Positions 18,164-28,074 of a stretch of 64,000 nt of DNA are shown here, one piece after another (position 1 is the first letter of the stretch; each line of letters begins with the position of its first letter). The stretch covers positions 496,001 to 560,000 of the forward strand of contig NZ_LRXL01000026.1 in assembly GCF_001637325.1 (NCBI RefSeq), given 5' to 3'. The position numbers were made by a program, and so were the translations under genes. The DNA is from Cochleicola gelatinilyticus (lineage in GTDB: Bacteria > Bacteroidota > Bacteroidia > Flavobacteriales > Flavobacteriaceae). The notes under the pieces were generated by a model. That model was given only the letters and a program-made list of their open reading frames with translations. It did no database searches and was not told where the DNA came from.

Positions 18164-19765
18164 TTAAGCTTCAGTAGGAGCTCCCGCAAGAATTTCTTCG
18201 TTAGCATATTCACGGAATTTTGCAAAATTATCTTTAAATGAAGCCGCTAATTCTCTCGCCTGAATATCGTACGCTTTTTTGTTCTTCCAAGTAGTTTTCG
18301 GATTCAAAATTTCAGAAGGAACATTTGTACATTCTTGAGGAACATCGAGTCCAAAAATTGGATGCTTTTCGTAAGCAACCCCATTAAGGTCACCTTGTAA
18401 AGCAGCAGTAATCATTGCTCTGGTGTACTTCAGTTTCATTCTGTTTCCTACGCCATAAGGCCCACCAGTCCACCCAGTATTTACCAACCAAACATTCACT
18501 CCTGCTTTTTGCATTTTATCACTTAGCATTTCTGCATAAGCAGTTGGGTGCAAAGGCATAAAAGGTGCTCCAAAACATGCAGAGAAGCTTGGAGTTGGTT
18601 CATTAATACCTTCCTCGGTACCTGCAACCTTAGCAGTATATCCACTAATAAAATGATAAGCAGCCTGTCCCGGAGTTAATTTCGAGATAGGAGGCAATAC
18701 GCCAAAGGCATCGGCAGTTAGAAAAAATATGTTTTTCGGATTCTTACCAATTGAAGGTTGTTGAATATTATCTATATGATAGATTGGGTAACTTACTCGT
18801 GTGTTTTGAGTGATCGAGGTGTCTTCATAATCTACAACCCCATTTTCATTCATGATTACATTTTCGAGAATTGCTCCCGGTTTAATAGCATGATAAATAT
18901 CGGGTTCATTTTCTTCAGAAAGATTGATCACTTTCGCATAACATCCACCTTCAAAGTTAAAGATGGTATTTTCTGCCGTCCAACCATGTTCATCATCACC
19001 TATTAGCTTTCGCTTAGGATCAGCAGATAAAGTTGTTTTTCCTGTGCCAGATAAACCGAAGAAAATAGCCGTTTCTCCATTCTCACCTACATTAGCAGAA
19101 CAGTGCATTGGCATCGTATTTTTATCTACAGGAAGAATAAAATTTAACGCAGAGAAAATTCCCTTTTTAATTTCACCTGTATATCCGGTTCCCCCAATTA
19201 GAGCGATCTTTTTAGTAAAATTAAGAATTGCAAAATTGTGTTGGCGCGTTCCATCTACTTCAGGATCTGCCATAAATCCTGGCGCATTAACAATGAGCCA
19301 TTCGGGATCGAAAGTAGTTAATTCTTCCTCTGTTGGACGTAAGAACATGTTATGTGCAAACATATTCGACCAAGGATATTCATTTATAACACGAATATTG
19401 AGTTTATAATCTTCATCTGCACAAGCATAACTATCACGAACAAAAAGCTCTTTTTCTGAAAGATACGCAGTCACTTTGTCATAAAGTGCATCGAACATAT
19501 CTGTCGGAAATGGAATATTTATATTTCCCCACCAAACCTTATCACGGGTAACATCATCTTTTACAATAAAACGATCTTTAGGAGAGCGACCGGTAAATTC
19601 TCCGGTATTAACAGCGATAGCACCGCTGTTCGCTTCAGTTCCCTGACCTTTTTCTAATGTCTGATTGTGTAATTCTTGAGAGGAAAGTTGATAATTGACT
19701 TTTGCATTATTAATTCCGTATTTTTCTAACGAAATCGTTTTCGCAGTTTGGTTTTTATCGACCAT
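18164..19765 (-). CDS. pckA: Phosphoenolpyruvate carboxykinase (ATP)
   Basis: 533 residues from MVDKNQTAKTISLEKYG; the frame is open 39 codons further upstream but that extension is hydrophobic, non-conserved and runs into the region upstream. Signatures: TGEFTGRSPKDRF (substrate loop), the kinase-1 P-loop GLSGTGKTTLSAD, the metal site LIGDDEHGW, and ENTIFNFEGGCYAK. The enzyme interconverts oxaloacetate and PEP, the entry to gluconeogenesis. A DUF423 gene lies 71 bp upstream on the same strand. Confidence 0.98.
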   Translation of the reverse strand: MVDKNQTAKTISLEKYGINNAKVNYQLSSQELHNQTLEKGQGTEANSGAIAVNTGEFTGRSPKDRFIVKDDVTRDKVWWGNINIPFPTDMFDALYDKVTAYLSEKELFVRDSYACADEDYKLNIRVINEYPWSNMFAHNMFLRPTEEELTTFDPEWLIVNAPGFMADPEVDGTRQHNFAILNFTKKIALIGGTGYTGEIKKGIFSALNFILPVDKNTMPMHCSANVGENGETAIFFGLSGTGKTTLSADPKRKLIGDDEHGWTAENTIFNFEGGCYAKVINLSEENEPDIYHAIKPGAILENVIMNENGVVDYEDTSITQNTRVSYPIYHIDNIQQPSIGKNPKNIFFLTADAFGVLPPISKLTPGQAAYHFISGYTAKVAGTEEGINEPTPSFSACFGAPFMPLHPTAYAEMLSDKMQKAGVNVWLVNTGWTGGPYGVGNRMKLKYTRAMITAALQGDLNGVAYEKHPIFGLDVPQECTNVPSEILNPKTTWKNKKAYDIQARELAASFKDNFAKFREYANEEILAGAPTEA

Positions 19766-19836
19766 TACTTTGTTTAATTGTTGTGGAGTACAAAAATAAT
19801 AAATATGTAAGAGATAGAGTGTGTTAAAAAAAGGAA

Positions 19837-20235
19837 TTATGTCATCTTTAACGAAAACATCCCATAAGCCAGTCGTAACCACCCTATAATAAAAAACAAT
19901 CCGCCCAATGGTGTTACAAATGCGATTACAGTAGGATCAAAAGGAAGAATAGTCTTTAATGCTAGTAAATAAATAGAACCGGAAAAGCATATCATCCCTA
20001 AAACAAAAAATAAAAAAACAGTTTTACGAAGTCGCTTTGGTATTGCAGTTGCAAATCCTAATACGAGCAGCGCCAACACATGGTACATTTGATAGCGCAC
20101 TCCAGTCTCGAAACTAAGCAAGGCATTACCATCTACTAGATTTTTTAATCCATGAGCTCCAAAAGCACCAATAGCAATCGTAACAGCAGCTAAAACACTC
20201 GCTGTTACAACTATTTTTTTATCATAATTCTTCAT
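19837..20235 (-). CDS. DUF423 small membrane protein
   Basis: 132 residues, four predicted transmembrane helices. The family signature AIGAFGAHGLKNLVD and FETGVRYQMYHVLALLVLG is clear, with GGLFFIIGWLRLA near the end. DUF423/YgdD proteins have no established function. Upstream of pckA on the same strand; divergent from the saccharopine-dehydrogenase-like gene. Confidence 0.93.
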   Translation of the reverse strand: MKNYDKKIVVTASVLAAVTIAIGAFGAHGLKNLVDGNALLSFETGVRYQMYHVLALLVLGFATAIPKRLRKTVFLFFVLGMICFSGSIYLLALKTILPFDPTVIAFVTPLGGLFFIIGWLRLAYGMFSLKMT

Positions 20236-20345
20236 AGGTTCCGAGGGTAATTTAGTACTTTCGTTTCGTATTTTCTTTGGGTTTACTTAACCAAATTATA
20301 CCATAATCAAGTTTACATTTACGACTTCAAAAGTACCAAAAAATC

Positions 20346-21716
20346 ATGAGAAATATTTTAATTATAGGCGCCGGAAGATCTGCTACAAGTTTAATTCGAT
20401 ATCTGTTAGACAAATCTGAAACAGAAGATTTATTCATCACCATTGGCGACCTTTCTATACAATCGGCTCAAAAACACATTGCTGATCATCCGAATGCCCG
20501 AGGCATTTTACTTGACGTATTCAATGACCCACAACGAAGAGAGGCTGTACAACAAAACGATCTCGTTATTTCAATGCTTCCTGCACGTTTTCATATAGAA
20601 GTAGCCAAAGATTGTCTAGAATTTGGTAAACATATGGTAACTGCATCGTATGTAAGCGATAAAATGCAATTACTAGATCAGAAAGTAAAATCGAAAGGTT
20701 TGGTCTTTATGAACGAAATTGGCCTCGATCCCGGAATCGACCACATGAGTGCCATGCAAATTATAGATCGAATTCGTGATAAAGGTGGAAAAATGCTGCT
20801 TTTTGAATCGTTTACTGGCGGCTTAGTAGCTCCCGAAAGCGACGACAATCTATGGAATTACAAATTTACGTGGAATCCAAGAAATGTGGTGGTTGCCGGT
20901 CAAGGTGGTGCGGCAGAATTTATTCAAGAAGGCACTTATAAATATATTCCGTATCACAGACTTTTTAGAAGAACAGAATTTTTAGAAGTAGAAGGTCATG
21001 GTCGCTTTGAAGCATATGCCAATCGAAATTCTTTAAAATACAGAAAAGTCTACGGACTCGAAGATGTACTAACGCTCTATCGTGGTACCATACGCCGTAT
21101 TGGTTTCAGTAAAGCGTGGAACATGTTTGTACAGTTAGGGATGACCGATGACAGCTACACCATACCCGATTCTGAAAACATGTCGTATCGTGATTTTGTT
21201 AATTTGTTCCTACCCTATTCTCCGACAGATTCCGTAGAATTAAAATTGCGCCATAATTTAAAAATCGATCAAGATGATTTAATGTGGGGAAAACTATTAG
21301 ATCTGGATATTTTTAATACAGAAAAGAAAATCGGAATTAAAGATGCCACTCCAGCACAAGGACTTCAGAAAATATTAGAAGACAAATGGACCCTGCAACC
21401 CTCCGATAAAGATATGATCGTGATGTATCATAAATTTGGTTACGAGCTAAACGGAAAGAAATACCAAATAGACAGTAATATGGTGATTAAAGGAGAAGAC
21501 CAGACCCATACTGCAATGGCAAAAACCGTGGGTCTTCCTGTTGCAATTGCTGCATTAAAGATCTTAAATGAAGAAATAACAAATCCAGGGGTGCAAGTTC
21601 CAATTACAAAAGAAGTATACGAACCTATTTTAAAAGAACTTGAAGATCATGGTGTGGTTTTTAACGAGTCTGAAGTTCCATACCTTGGATACAATCCTCA
21701 CAATGTTGTAGGATAG
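20346..21716 (+). CDS. Saccharopine dehydrogenase-like oxidoreductase
   Basis: 456 residues. The N-terminal Rossmann motif NILIIGAGRSATSL (3-16) is followed by DLVISMLPARFH, NEIGLDPGIDHMSAM and SFTGGLVAPESDDN, the hallmark of Lys9/saccharopine-reductase proteins. The C-terminal domain includes GTIRRIGFSKAWN. In lysine metabolism such enzymes convert between saccharopine and aminoadipate semialdehyde plus glutamate. No other lysine genes are nearby, so direction and substrate are inferred from family only. Confidence 0.88.
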   Translation: MRNILIIGAGRSATSLIRYLLDKSETEDLFITIGDLSIQSAQKHIADHPNARGILLDVFNDPQRREAVQQNDLVISMLPARFHIEVAKDCLEFGKHMVTASYVSDKMQLLDQKVKSKGLVFMNEIGLDPGIDHMSAMQIIDRIRDKGGKMLLFESFTGGLVAPESDDNLWNYKFTWNPRNVVVAGQGGAAEFIQEGTYKYIPYHRLFRRTEFLEVEGHGRFEAYANRNSLKYRKVYGLEDVLTLYRGTIRRIGFSKAWNMFVQLGMTDDSYTIPDSENMSYRDFVNLFLPYSPTDSVELKLRHNLKIDQDDLMWGKLLDLDIFNTEKKIGIKDATPAQGLQKILEDKWTLQPSDKDMIVMYHKFGYELNGKKYQIDSNMVIKGEDQTHTAMAKTVGLPVAIAALKILNEEITNPGVQVPITKEVYEPILKELEDHGVVFNESEVPYLGYNPHNVVG

Positions 21717-21828
21717 CACCTGTTTTGTAACTAGAAATATATTGGTACTGCTAAAGAGAATTTAAACACTAAAAGGTGTAGGAAATTTTTTAAAAACAAA
21801 ATAGTATATTGATAGTATACTTTTTGTT

Positions 21829-22806
21829 ATGAAAACTATCTACACCTTTTTACTTTTGGTGATTTATCAATCAATGGCTTGGGGTCAAATTCTTGATATT
21901 CCCGATGCGAACTTTAAAAATACGTTGGTCAACGTACACTGTGTCTCCGAAGATTTTAATGCGACTCCCAATGCTCCTGTAGATAGCAACAATGATGGAG
22001 AAATTCAACTCTCTGAAGCACTGATGGTAGAACATCTCCGAATTTTAAGTCAGGATGTTTCAGATCTCACGGGATTAGAAGCTTTTGCCAATCTGAAATC
22101 ATTTCATTTAATACTGAATTCAGTTACAACTATCGATTTTAGCGGCAATCCTTTAATAGAAGAACTTATTCTGGAAGACAATGAATCAGTAACTCTTAAC
22201 CTCCTAAACAACCCACTGCTTAGAGTACTTGGTTGTCGTTGGAATAACTTCACGACGTTAGACCTCACTGAAAATATCAACCTTGAAGTATTGAATGGGA
22301 ATTATAACGCCTTTATCGATATCGATCTAAGCAATAATGTTAACCTGGTAGATTTTGATTTTTCTCTTACTCCTATCACCTCTATCAATGTTCAAAATGA
22401 GAATAACGACATGCTGGAGCTTATTCCACCCTTTAAAGGATATGAAAGTCTCGAATTTATTTGCGTAGATGACAGTGATTCAGATATATGGGATCCTTTT
22501 ACCGAACTACCAGCAAACCCTACCATTACAGAAGATTGCAGCTTACTAAACATTGAAGACAATTCCTTTCAGAATAAGATTCACGTTTATCCCAATCCGA
22601 CGAGCGGTTTATTGTCCCTTGAAACTCCTGAAGTACTTTTACGGGTTGTTGTTTCGAATATGTTAGGTCAAGTAGTACTTGATCTTACAATGAACGAGGA
22701 CAGTACCACTAACACCATCGACTTTACTGGGATCTCAAAAGGAATGTATGTAGCACATCTTCAAACCGAAACTACAGAGCAAGTAATAAATATCATTAAA
22801 AAGTAA
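21829..22806 (+). CDS. Secreted leucine-rich-repeat-like protein with T9SS sorting domain
   Basis: 325 residues. Signal peptide to about residue 20 (ending AWGQ), then the common flavobacterial opening ILDIPDANFKNTLV and an acidic DSNNDGEIQLSEAL segment. Then come short leucine-rich repeats of the LEVLNGNYNAFIDIDLSNN type (about residues 75-190). The C-terminus has VYPNPTSGLLSLE, SNMLGQVV and GMYVAHLQT, a type A sorting domain for type IX secretion. Likely a surface or secreted adhesion/interaction protein. Confidence 0.88.
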   Translation: MKTIYTFLLLVIYQSMAWGQILDIPDANFKNTLVNVHCVSEDFNATPNAPVDSNNDGEIQLSEALMVEHLRILSQDVSDLTGLEAFANLKSFHLILNSVTTIDFSGNPLIEELILEDNESVTLNLLNNPLLRVLGCRWNNFTTLDLTENINLEVLNGNYNAFIDIDLSNNVNLVDFDFSLTPITSINVQNENNDMLELIPPFKGYESLEFICVDDSDSDIWDPFTELPANPTITEDCSLLNIEDNSFQNKIHVYPNPTSGLLSLETPEVLLRVVVSNMLGQVVLDLTMNEDSTTNTIDFTGISKGMYVAHLQTETTEQVINIIKK

Positions 22807-22838
22807 ACTTTCTTCGGAAACTACTATATAGAATTACA

Positions 22839-22868
22839 AAAGCCCGTATTTAAAAAAATACGGGCTTT
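22839..22868. terminator. Bidirectional rho-independent terminator
   Basis: Perfect 13-bp stem AAAGCCCGTATTT/AAATACGGGCTTT around an AAAA loop, between two convergent genes. T-runs exist on both strands, so it can serve both. Confidence 0.92.
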
Positions 22869-22894
22869 GAATGTTGTACTGCTGTAGCTAAAAA

Positions 22895-23584
22895 CTAGCG
22901 TCTTCCTAAAAACATACTAATAAAGTAAAGCAAGGTTGCTAGAGAACCAATGGCTGCCACTACATAAGTACGTGCGGCCCATTTCAATGCATCTTTTGCC
23001 CCTGCATGTTCTTCAGGTGTCACCATATTTTCGTTTTCTAACCACGCTAAAGCACGATTACTGGCGTCGAATTCCACTGGTAACGTGATAAAAGCGAATA
23101 CAGTAGTCATAGCGAAAAGTAAGATTCCAATCCCGAAGATCCATGTTCCAAAGACCATTCCGGTAGCCGAAAGCACTAATCCCGCCATAATCACAATATT
23201 CGATAGCTTGCTCGAAATACTTACTGCGGGTACAATGGCAGAACGCATTTTTAACCAGCTGTAAGCGGTTGCGTGTTGTACTGCGTGACCTACTTCGTGT
23301 GCTGCTACTGCGGCTGCGGCTGCATTGCGCTGCATATACACTGGCTCACTTAAATTCACGGTTTTATTTGCTGGATTGTAATGATCTGTTAACTGTCCTT
23401 GAACAGACATCACCTTTACATCGGTAATCCCGTTATCGGCAAGCATTTTTTCGGCGATCTCTTTCCCACTCATTCCGTTCTGAAGGTGTACTTGAGAATA
23501 ATGTTTAAACTTACTTTTTAGTTTATTACTTACGTACCAACTTACTAAAAATATAATTCCTGCTAATATATAATATCCAATCAT
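22895..23584 (-). CDS. Zinc metallopeptidase, YugP-like (membrane)
   Basis: 229 residues. N-terminal transmembrane helix (MIGYYILAGIIFLVSWYVSN), then SGKEIAEKMLADNGI, and the zinc-binding motif AAHEVGHAVQHA (HExxH near residue 97). Three further hydrophobic segments follow (150-225). The layout matches the Zn_peptidase_2/YugP family of membrane proteases. Targets unknown. Confidence 0.9.
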   Translation of the reverse strand: MIGYYILAGIIFLVSWYVSNKLKSKFKHYSQVHLQNGMSGKEIAEKMLADNGITDVKVMSVQGQLTDHYNPANKTVNLSEPVYMQRNAAAAAVAAHEVGHAVQHATAYSWLKMRSAIVPAVSISSKLSNIVIMAGLVLSATGMVFGTWIFGIGILLFAMTTVFAFITLPVEFDASNRALAWLENENMVTPEEHAGAKDALKWAARTYVVAAIGSLATLLYFISMFLGRR

Positions 23585-23704
23585 AGCTAATGCCCGTATA
23601 GACGGACCTCTTTTTAATTACTAATTTGTTTTAATAAAAAGTATAAATTTACTTTTCTATACTTTAAAGATAACAAATACTGTGCTAGTTTTTACACTTC
23701 CACA

Positions 23705-26602
23705 TTACCCTACAATATTTACAATTTTTCCAGGAACAACAATAACTTTTTTAGGCGTTCTTCCTTCTAAATAGCGAGCCGTTTTCTCATGCGCCATCAC
23801 GGCAGACTCAATGTCATCTTTACTCATGTCGAGTGGTAATTCCATTGTAAAACGCATTTTTCCATTGAAAGAGATTGGGTATTCTTTACTGCTTTCAACC
23901 AAATGCGATGCTTCAAATTTTGGGAATGATGCTGTAGCAATACTTTCTGAATGCCCTAATTGTTGCCATAATTCTTCAGCAATATGAGGCGCATACGGCG
24001 AAATTAAAATAACCAACGGTTCTAGAATTTCACGAGAAGTACACTGCTGAGCGGTTAACTCGTTAACAGCAATCATAAAAGTAGATACTGAAGTATTAAA
24101 ACTGAAGTTTTCTATATCTTCTTGCACTTTCTTGATTGTTTTATGCAACGTCTTTAAGCTATCTTTAGAAGGGGCTTCCTCGGTACTTCTGAAGCTTTCT
24201 CCTTCACCAGAATGATACAATTTCCATAGCTTCTTCAGAAATGAATGTACACCTGTAATACCTGCTGTACTCCAAGGTTTTGCTTGTTCTAATGGCCCTA
24301 AGAACATCTCGTACAATCGCAGTGTATCGGCGCCATACTGACTGCAAATATCGTCGGGACTTACTACATTGTATTTCGACTTCGACATTTTTTCAACCTC
24401 GCGAACTACTTTAAATGTGCCGTCGTTTTCTGTAATAAATTCTGCATTTTTAAAATCTTCACGCCAATTCGTAAAGCCATTTATATCAAGATTGTTATGA
24501 TGGTCTACTAAAGAAACATCCACATGAATGGGTTGCGTTTTATACGTATGAAGCAACGATTCGGTTACAAATTTGTTTTCTCCTTCAATTCGATGTACAA
24601 ACGCACTCTCCCCAAGGATCATTCCCTGATTGATAAGTTTTTTAACGGGCTCGTCCACCAAAAGGTTTCCGCGATCGTACATGAATTTCACCCAAAAACG
24701 ACTGTACAACAAATGACTCGTCGCATGCTCACTACCACCAATATACAGATCGACATTTTCCCAGTACTTCATTTTTTCTTCCGAAGCGAGCTCCTCGTTA
24801 TTATCGGGATCCATATACCGAAACATATAACAGCTACTTCCCGCCCAACCCGGCATGGTATTTAATTCTAAAGGGAATACCGTTTCGTTGTTAATTAGAT
24901 CATTCGAGACAATTTCGGCTTTTTCAGTATCCCATGCCCACACATCTGCTCTTCCTAATGGCGGCTCTCCTTCTTCGGTAGGCAAGTATTTTTCTACTTC
25001 CGGCAATACCAAGGGCAAATGTTCTTTAGCGATCATTTGTGGCATTCCGTTTTTGTAATAGACTGGAAAAGGTTCTCCCCAGTACCGTTGTCGTGAAAAA
25101 ACAGCATCACGTAGGCGATAGTTGATCTTTCCTTCACCTTGATTTTTCGCTTCTAAAGCTTCAATCGCTTTTTGGGTGGCTTCTTTATAGGAAAGTCCGT
25201 TAAGAAAGTCACTATTTGCAATTACTGTTGTTGCTTTATCGGAAAAAGCTTCTTCAGAAATATCTACTCCTTCAAAAATATTTGGGATCGGGATGTTAAA
25301 ATGCTTTGCAAAGTCGTAATCACGCTGATCCCCGCAAGGAACGCTCATTACAGCACCTGTTCCGTAGCCCGCTAACACATAATCTCCAATCCAAATCGGG
25401 ATTGCTTCGCCGGTAAACGGATGTTCGGCATACGCACCTGTAAAAGCTCCGGTAATGGTTTTTACATCTGCCATTCGATCGCGTTCGCTACGTTTAGCGG
25501 TAGCATCGATATACGCTTCTACTGCTGCTTTTTGCGCTTGGGTAGTGATCTCTTTTACCAAATCCAATTCTGGAGCAAGTGTCATAAAGCTCACCCCATA
25601 AATGGTATCGGGACGTGTGGTAAAGACCGAAATCGTTTTTTCTGAATCCTTTATTTTAAAGGTAACCTCTGCTCCTTTGGAACGTCCAATCCAGTTGGTT
25701 TGCGAATCTTTAAGGGATTGTGGCCAATCGATCGTGTCTAATCCGTCGAGCAAGCGTTGCGCATAGGCAGTAATCCGCATGCTCCACTGCTTCATTTTTT
25801 TACGAATTACAGGAAATCCGCCACGTTCGGAGACCCCATTTACGATCTCGTCGTTGGCAAGTACCGTTCCCAATTCGGGGCACCAATTTACTTCAGTTTC
25901 TGCTAAGTAGGTAAGACGGTATTGTAATAAAATCTGTTGTTGTTTCGCTTCAGAAAAGGCATTCCACGTTGCTCCAGAAAAGATTTCGACTCCTTCATCG
26001 CATGCTGCCTCTACGTTGCTATTTCCTTCCGAAGAAAAAATAGTTTTTAATTCTGAAATGGGCCTTGCTTTGTCTTCCGAAGTATCGTACCAGCTTTCGA
26101 ACAATTGAATAAAAATCCATTGCGTCCATTTATAATACCCCGGATTTGAAGTACGTACTTCTCTGCTCCAGTCGAATGAAAATCCGATGCGATCCAATTG
26201 CTTTCGGTACCCTTCGATCTTTGTTCCGCTTTTATCGGTCCCTCCTTCAATATTAACTTTGGTGGTTTCTGCCGGATGTTGTCCGGTTTGAATTGCATAT
26301 TGCTCTGCAGGAAGCCCAAAACTATCGTATCCCATTGGGTGCAACACATTAAATCCTTGATGCCTTTTAAAACGGGCGTACACATCACTAGCGATGTATC
26401 CTAGTGGATGCCCCACATGCAATCCTGCTCCCGAAGGATATGGAAACATGTCTAACACGTAGAATTTAGGTTTGTCGACGGTCTCATCGTCTCCTTCTTC
26501 TGAAGAAGAGAAAGCCGACGGATTCTGCGCCTTAAAGGTTTGATTTTCGGACCAATATTGTTGCCATTTGGCTTCTATTTCGTTGAAGTGATACTTGCTC
26601 AT
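23705..26602 (-). CDS. leuS: Leucyl-tRNA synthetase
   Basis: 965 residues, class I synthetase. HIGH motif FPYPSGAGLHVGHPLGY near residue 55. Editing (CP1) domain with the threonine-rich TTRPDTIYGVSFMTLAPE and the GTGAVMSVPCGDQRDYDFA loop. Signature EKMSKSKYNVVSPDD (KMSKS) near residue 700, and an anticodon-binding domain with APHIAEELWQQLGH. Longer than the roughly 860-residue E. coli enzyme; an extra block between the N-terminal catalytic part and the editing domain (about 170-215, with SSEGNSNVEAACDEG) accounts for some of this. Confidence 0.98.
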   Translation of the reverse strand: MSKYHFNEIEAKWQQYWSENQTFKAQNPSAFSSSEEGDDETVDKPKFYVLDMFPYPSGAGLHVGHPLGYIASDVYARFKRHQGFNVLHPMGYDSFGLPAEQYAIQTGQHPAETTKVNIEGGTDKSGTKIEGYRKQLDRIGFSFDWSREVRTSNPGYYKWTQWIFIQLFESWYDTSEDKARPISELKTIFSSEGNSNVEAACDEGVEIFSGATWNAFSEAKQQQILLQYRLTYLAETEVNWCPELGTVLANDEIVNGVSERGGFPVIRKKMKQWSMRITAYAQRLLDGLDTIDWPQSLKDSQTNWIGRSKGAEVTFKIKDSEKTISVFTTRPDTIYGVSFMTLAPELDLVKEITTQAQKAAVEAYIDATAKRSERDRMADVKTITGAFTGAYAEHPFTGEAIPIWIGDYVLAGYGTGAVMSVPCGDQRDYDFAKHFNIPIPNIFEGVDISEEAFSDKATTVIANSDFLNGLSYKEATQKAIEALEAKNQGEGKINYRLRDAVFSRQRYWGEPFPVYYKNGMPQMIAKEHLPLVLPEVEKYLPTEEGEPPLGRADVWAWDTEKAEIVSNDLINNETVFPLELNTMPGWAGSSCYMFRYMDPDNNEELASEEKMKYWENVDLYIGGSEHATSHLLYSRFWVKFMYDRGNLLVDEPVKKLINQGMILGESAFVHRIEGENKFVTESLLHTYKTQPIHVDVSLVDHHNNLDINGFTNWREDFKNAEFITENDGTFKVVREVEKMSKSKYNVVSPDDICSQYGADTLRLYEMFLGPLEQAKPWSTAGITGVHSFLKKLWKLYHSGEGESFRSTEEAPSKDSLKTLHKTIKKVQEDIENFSFNTSVSTFMIAVNELTAQQCTSREILEPLVILISPYAPHIAEELWQQLGHSESIATASFPKFEASHLVESSKEYPISFNGKMRFTMELPLDMSKDDIESAVMAHEKTARYLEGRTPKKVIVVPGKIVNIVG

Positions 26603-26621
26603 GCTCAGGTTTTTCGAAGCG

Positions 26622-26629
26622 CAAATTTA
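26622..26629 (-). promoter_or_regulatory. -7 promoter element TAAATTTG for leuS
   Basis: TAnnTTTG match 19 bases upstream of the leuS ATG on the minus strand; start site expected about 26615, leaving a short leader. The -33 box is not clear. Confidence 0.45.
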
Positions 26630-26781
26630 CAGCTATTGTACGAAACATAAAAGATGCAACGTTAGTTATATGATGAATGAAAGTTGAGGACGGAAACTGT
26701 TAGTAAAATTGAACTAATTTTTGTGGCATGCTATGCTGAATGTATTCATTTATCCCATTCCCATTAATTTTTATAAATAAA

Positions 26782-26813
26782 TTGATTTCCGAAATATCAA
26801 ATCTTTAACTTTG
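26782..26813 (+). promoter_or_regulatory. Promoter of ftsX (TTG-N21-TAACTTTG)
   Basis: -33 TTG at 26782-26784 and -7 TAACTTTG at 26806-26813, spaced 21 bases, within the Bacteroidota range; the ftsX ATG is 21 bases downstream. Confidence 0.6.
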
Positions 26814-26834
26814 TCACATTAACCTTTATACTTT

Positions 26835-27713
26835 ATGGCAGCATCTTTTGAAAAATATCAGAAACGCAGATTGATTTCTTCTTATTTTTCTGTGGTAATT
26901 AGTATTTCGCTCGTCTTGTTTTTATTGGGCTTGTTAGGACTTTTGGTATTGAATTCGAAAAAAGTAGCCGATTATTTTAAAGAGAACATTCCGGTGACTG
27001 TGTTTCTGAAAGATACCGCCAAAGAAGTAGAGATTACGCAATTGAAGCAGAGTCTCGCTTTAGCAGAATACACCAAGTCGGCCACGTATGTTTCTAAAGA
27101 GGAAGCTGCTGAAGAACACGCCAAAACAATCGGAGAAAATTTTATTGAATACTTGGGTGACAATCCGCTGCAAAACAGCATTGATATTTACTTTTTAGCC
27201 GATTATGTTTCTTCTGAAAAAGTAGAAGAGATTACTTCTGAAATCGCTAGCAACGACTTTGTCGATGAAGTAATCTACGATAAACCCCTCATCACACTAC
27301 TGAATGATAATGTAAAAAAGATAAGCCTTTGGATTCTTATCATCAGTGGTATTTTCACGTTTATTGCGGTATTGCTAATTAACAGCTCTATTAGGCTGTC
27401 GGTCTATGCGAAACGATTTACCATTAAAACCATGCAAATGGTGGGTGCCACCAAACGCTTTATTCGTCGGCCTTTTGTTTGGAAAAGTGTGCGCTTAGGG
27501 ATTATCGGGGCTTTGCTAGCAATGATTGGGATGGCATTGGTATTGTATTATCTAGATAAGAGTTATCCGCAATTGCAGTTACTTTCAGACACGGTATTGC
27601 TTGCTGTTCTCTTTGCTTTTATCTTTTTTATGGGTGTATTTATCACTTGGATCAGTACCTTTTTTGCGACGCAACGCTTCCTTAACTTAAAGACCGACGA
27701 GCTCTATTATTAA
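26835..27713 (+). CDS. ftsX: Cell-division permease-like protein FtsX
   Basis: 292 residues. Cytoplasmic N-terminus, then TM1 (about 19-43, VVISISLVLFLLGLLGLLVL), an extracytoplasmic domain opening ENIPVTVFLKDTAKEVEI, and three C-terminal TM helices with the FtsX signature SIRLSVYAKRFTIKTMQMVGATKRFIRRPF. With FtsE it forms the ABC-like complex that activates cell-wall hydrolases at the septum; no ftsE is adjacent. First gene of a run with DUF3098, uppP and truB. Confidence 0.95.
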   Translation: MAASFEKYQKRRLISSYFSVVISISLVLFLLGLLGLLVLNSKKVADYFKENIPVTVFLKDTAKEVEITQLKQSLALAEYTKSATYVSKEEAAEEHAKTIGENFIEYLGDNPLQNSIDIYFLADYVSSEKVEEITSEIASNDFVDEVIYDKPLITLLNDNVKKISLWILIISGIFTFIAVLLINSSIRLSVYAKRFTIKTMQMVGATKRFIRRPFVWKSVRLGIIGALLAMIGMALVLYYLDKSYPQLQLLSDTVLLAVLFAFIFFMGVFITWISTFFATQRFLNLKTDELYY

Positions 27714-27745
27714 AGGCAATCGTGCTTCAGAATTAAAACAATGGG

Positions 27746-27775
27746 CGTTCAAAAAAATTCGAGTATTTTTGAACG
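27746..27775 (+). other. Perfect 10-bp stem-loop between ftsX and DUF3098
   Basis: CGTTCAAAAA/TTTTTGAACG arms with a 10-base loop. A -7-like TATTTTTG (27764-27771) overlaps the right arm, so it may be an operator-like site, an RNA hairpin, or both. Confidence 0.4.
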
Positions 27776-27813
27776 TTGAAAATAAAAACAGTAATCCTTG
27801 AATACAAAGAACC

Positions 27814-28071
27814 GTGGGAGAAAAGAAAAGAAAAGAAGCCGCTAAAAGTCAATTCGTTTTTGAACGAAAGAATTACATCATGATGATTATTGGTGTTGCT
27901 GTTATCGCCTTGGGTTTCATCCTTATGACAGGCGGCGGCAGTGACGATCCTGCTGTTTTTAATCCGGAGATCTACAGTTGGAGGCGTATTCGATTAGCAC
28001 CTGCCATTATCCTCATTGGGTTCGGCATTGAAGTCTATGCGATTTTACTGAACCCCAACAAAGAAAAATAA
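27814..28071 (+). CDS. DUF3098 small membrane protein
   Basis: 85 residues from a GTG start (MGEKKRKEAAKSQFVFERKNY); no in-frame ATG lies upstream and the next Met would cut the conserved lysine-rich head. Two transmembrane helices (about 23-40 and 60-78) flank GGGSDDPAVFNPEIYSWRRIRLAP, the DUF3098 signature. It sits 3 bp before uppP and downstream of ftsX, its usual place in Bacteroidota, hinting at an envelope or division role (inference). Confidence 0.9.
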   Translation: MGEKKRKEAAKSQFVFERKNYIMMIIGVAVIALGFILMTGGGSDDPAVFNPEIYSWRRIRLAPAIILIGFGIEVYAILLNPNKEK

Positions 28072-28074
28072 GGT

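Noticed and set aside
19766-19882. 39-codon upstream extension of pckA
   Set aside because: Hydrophobic, non-conserved, and overlaps the 3' end of the upstream DUF423 gene; the MVDKNQ start fits family length.
24524-26404. Several open frames on both strands within leuS
   Set aside because: All lie inside the continuous leucyl-tRNA synthetase frame and show no family pattern.
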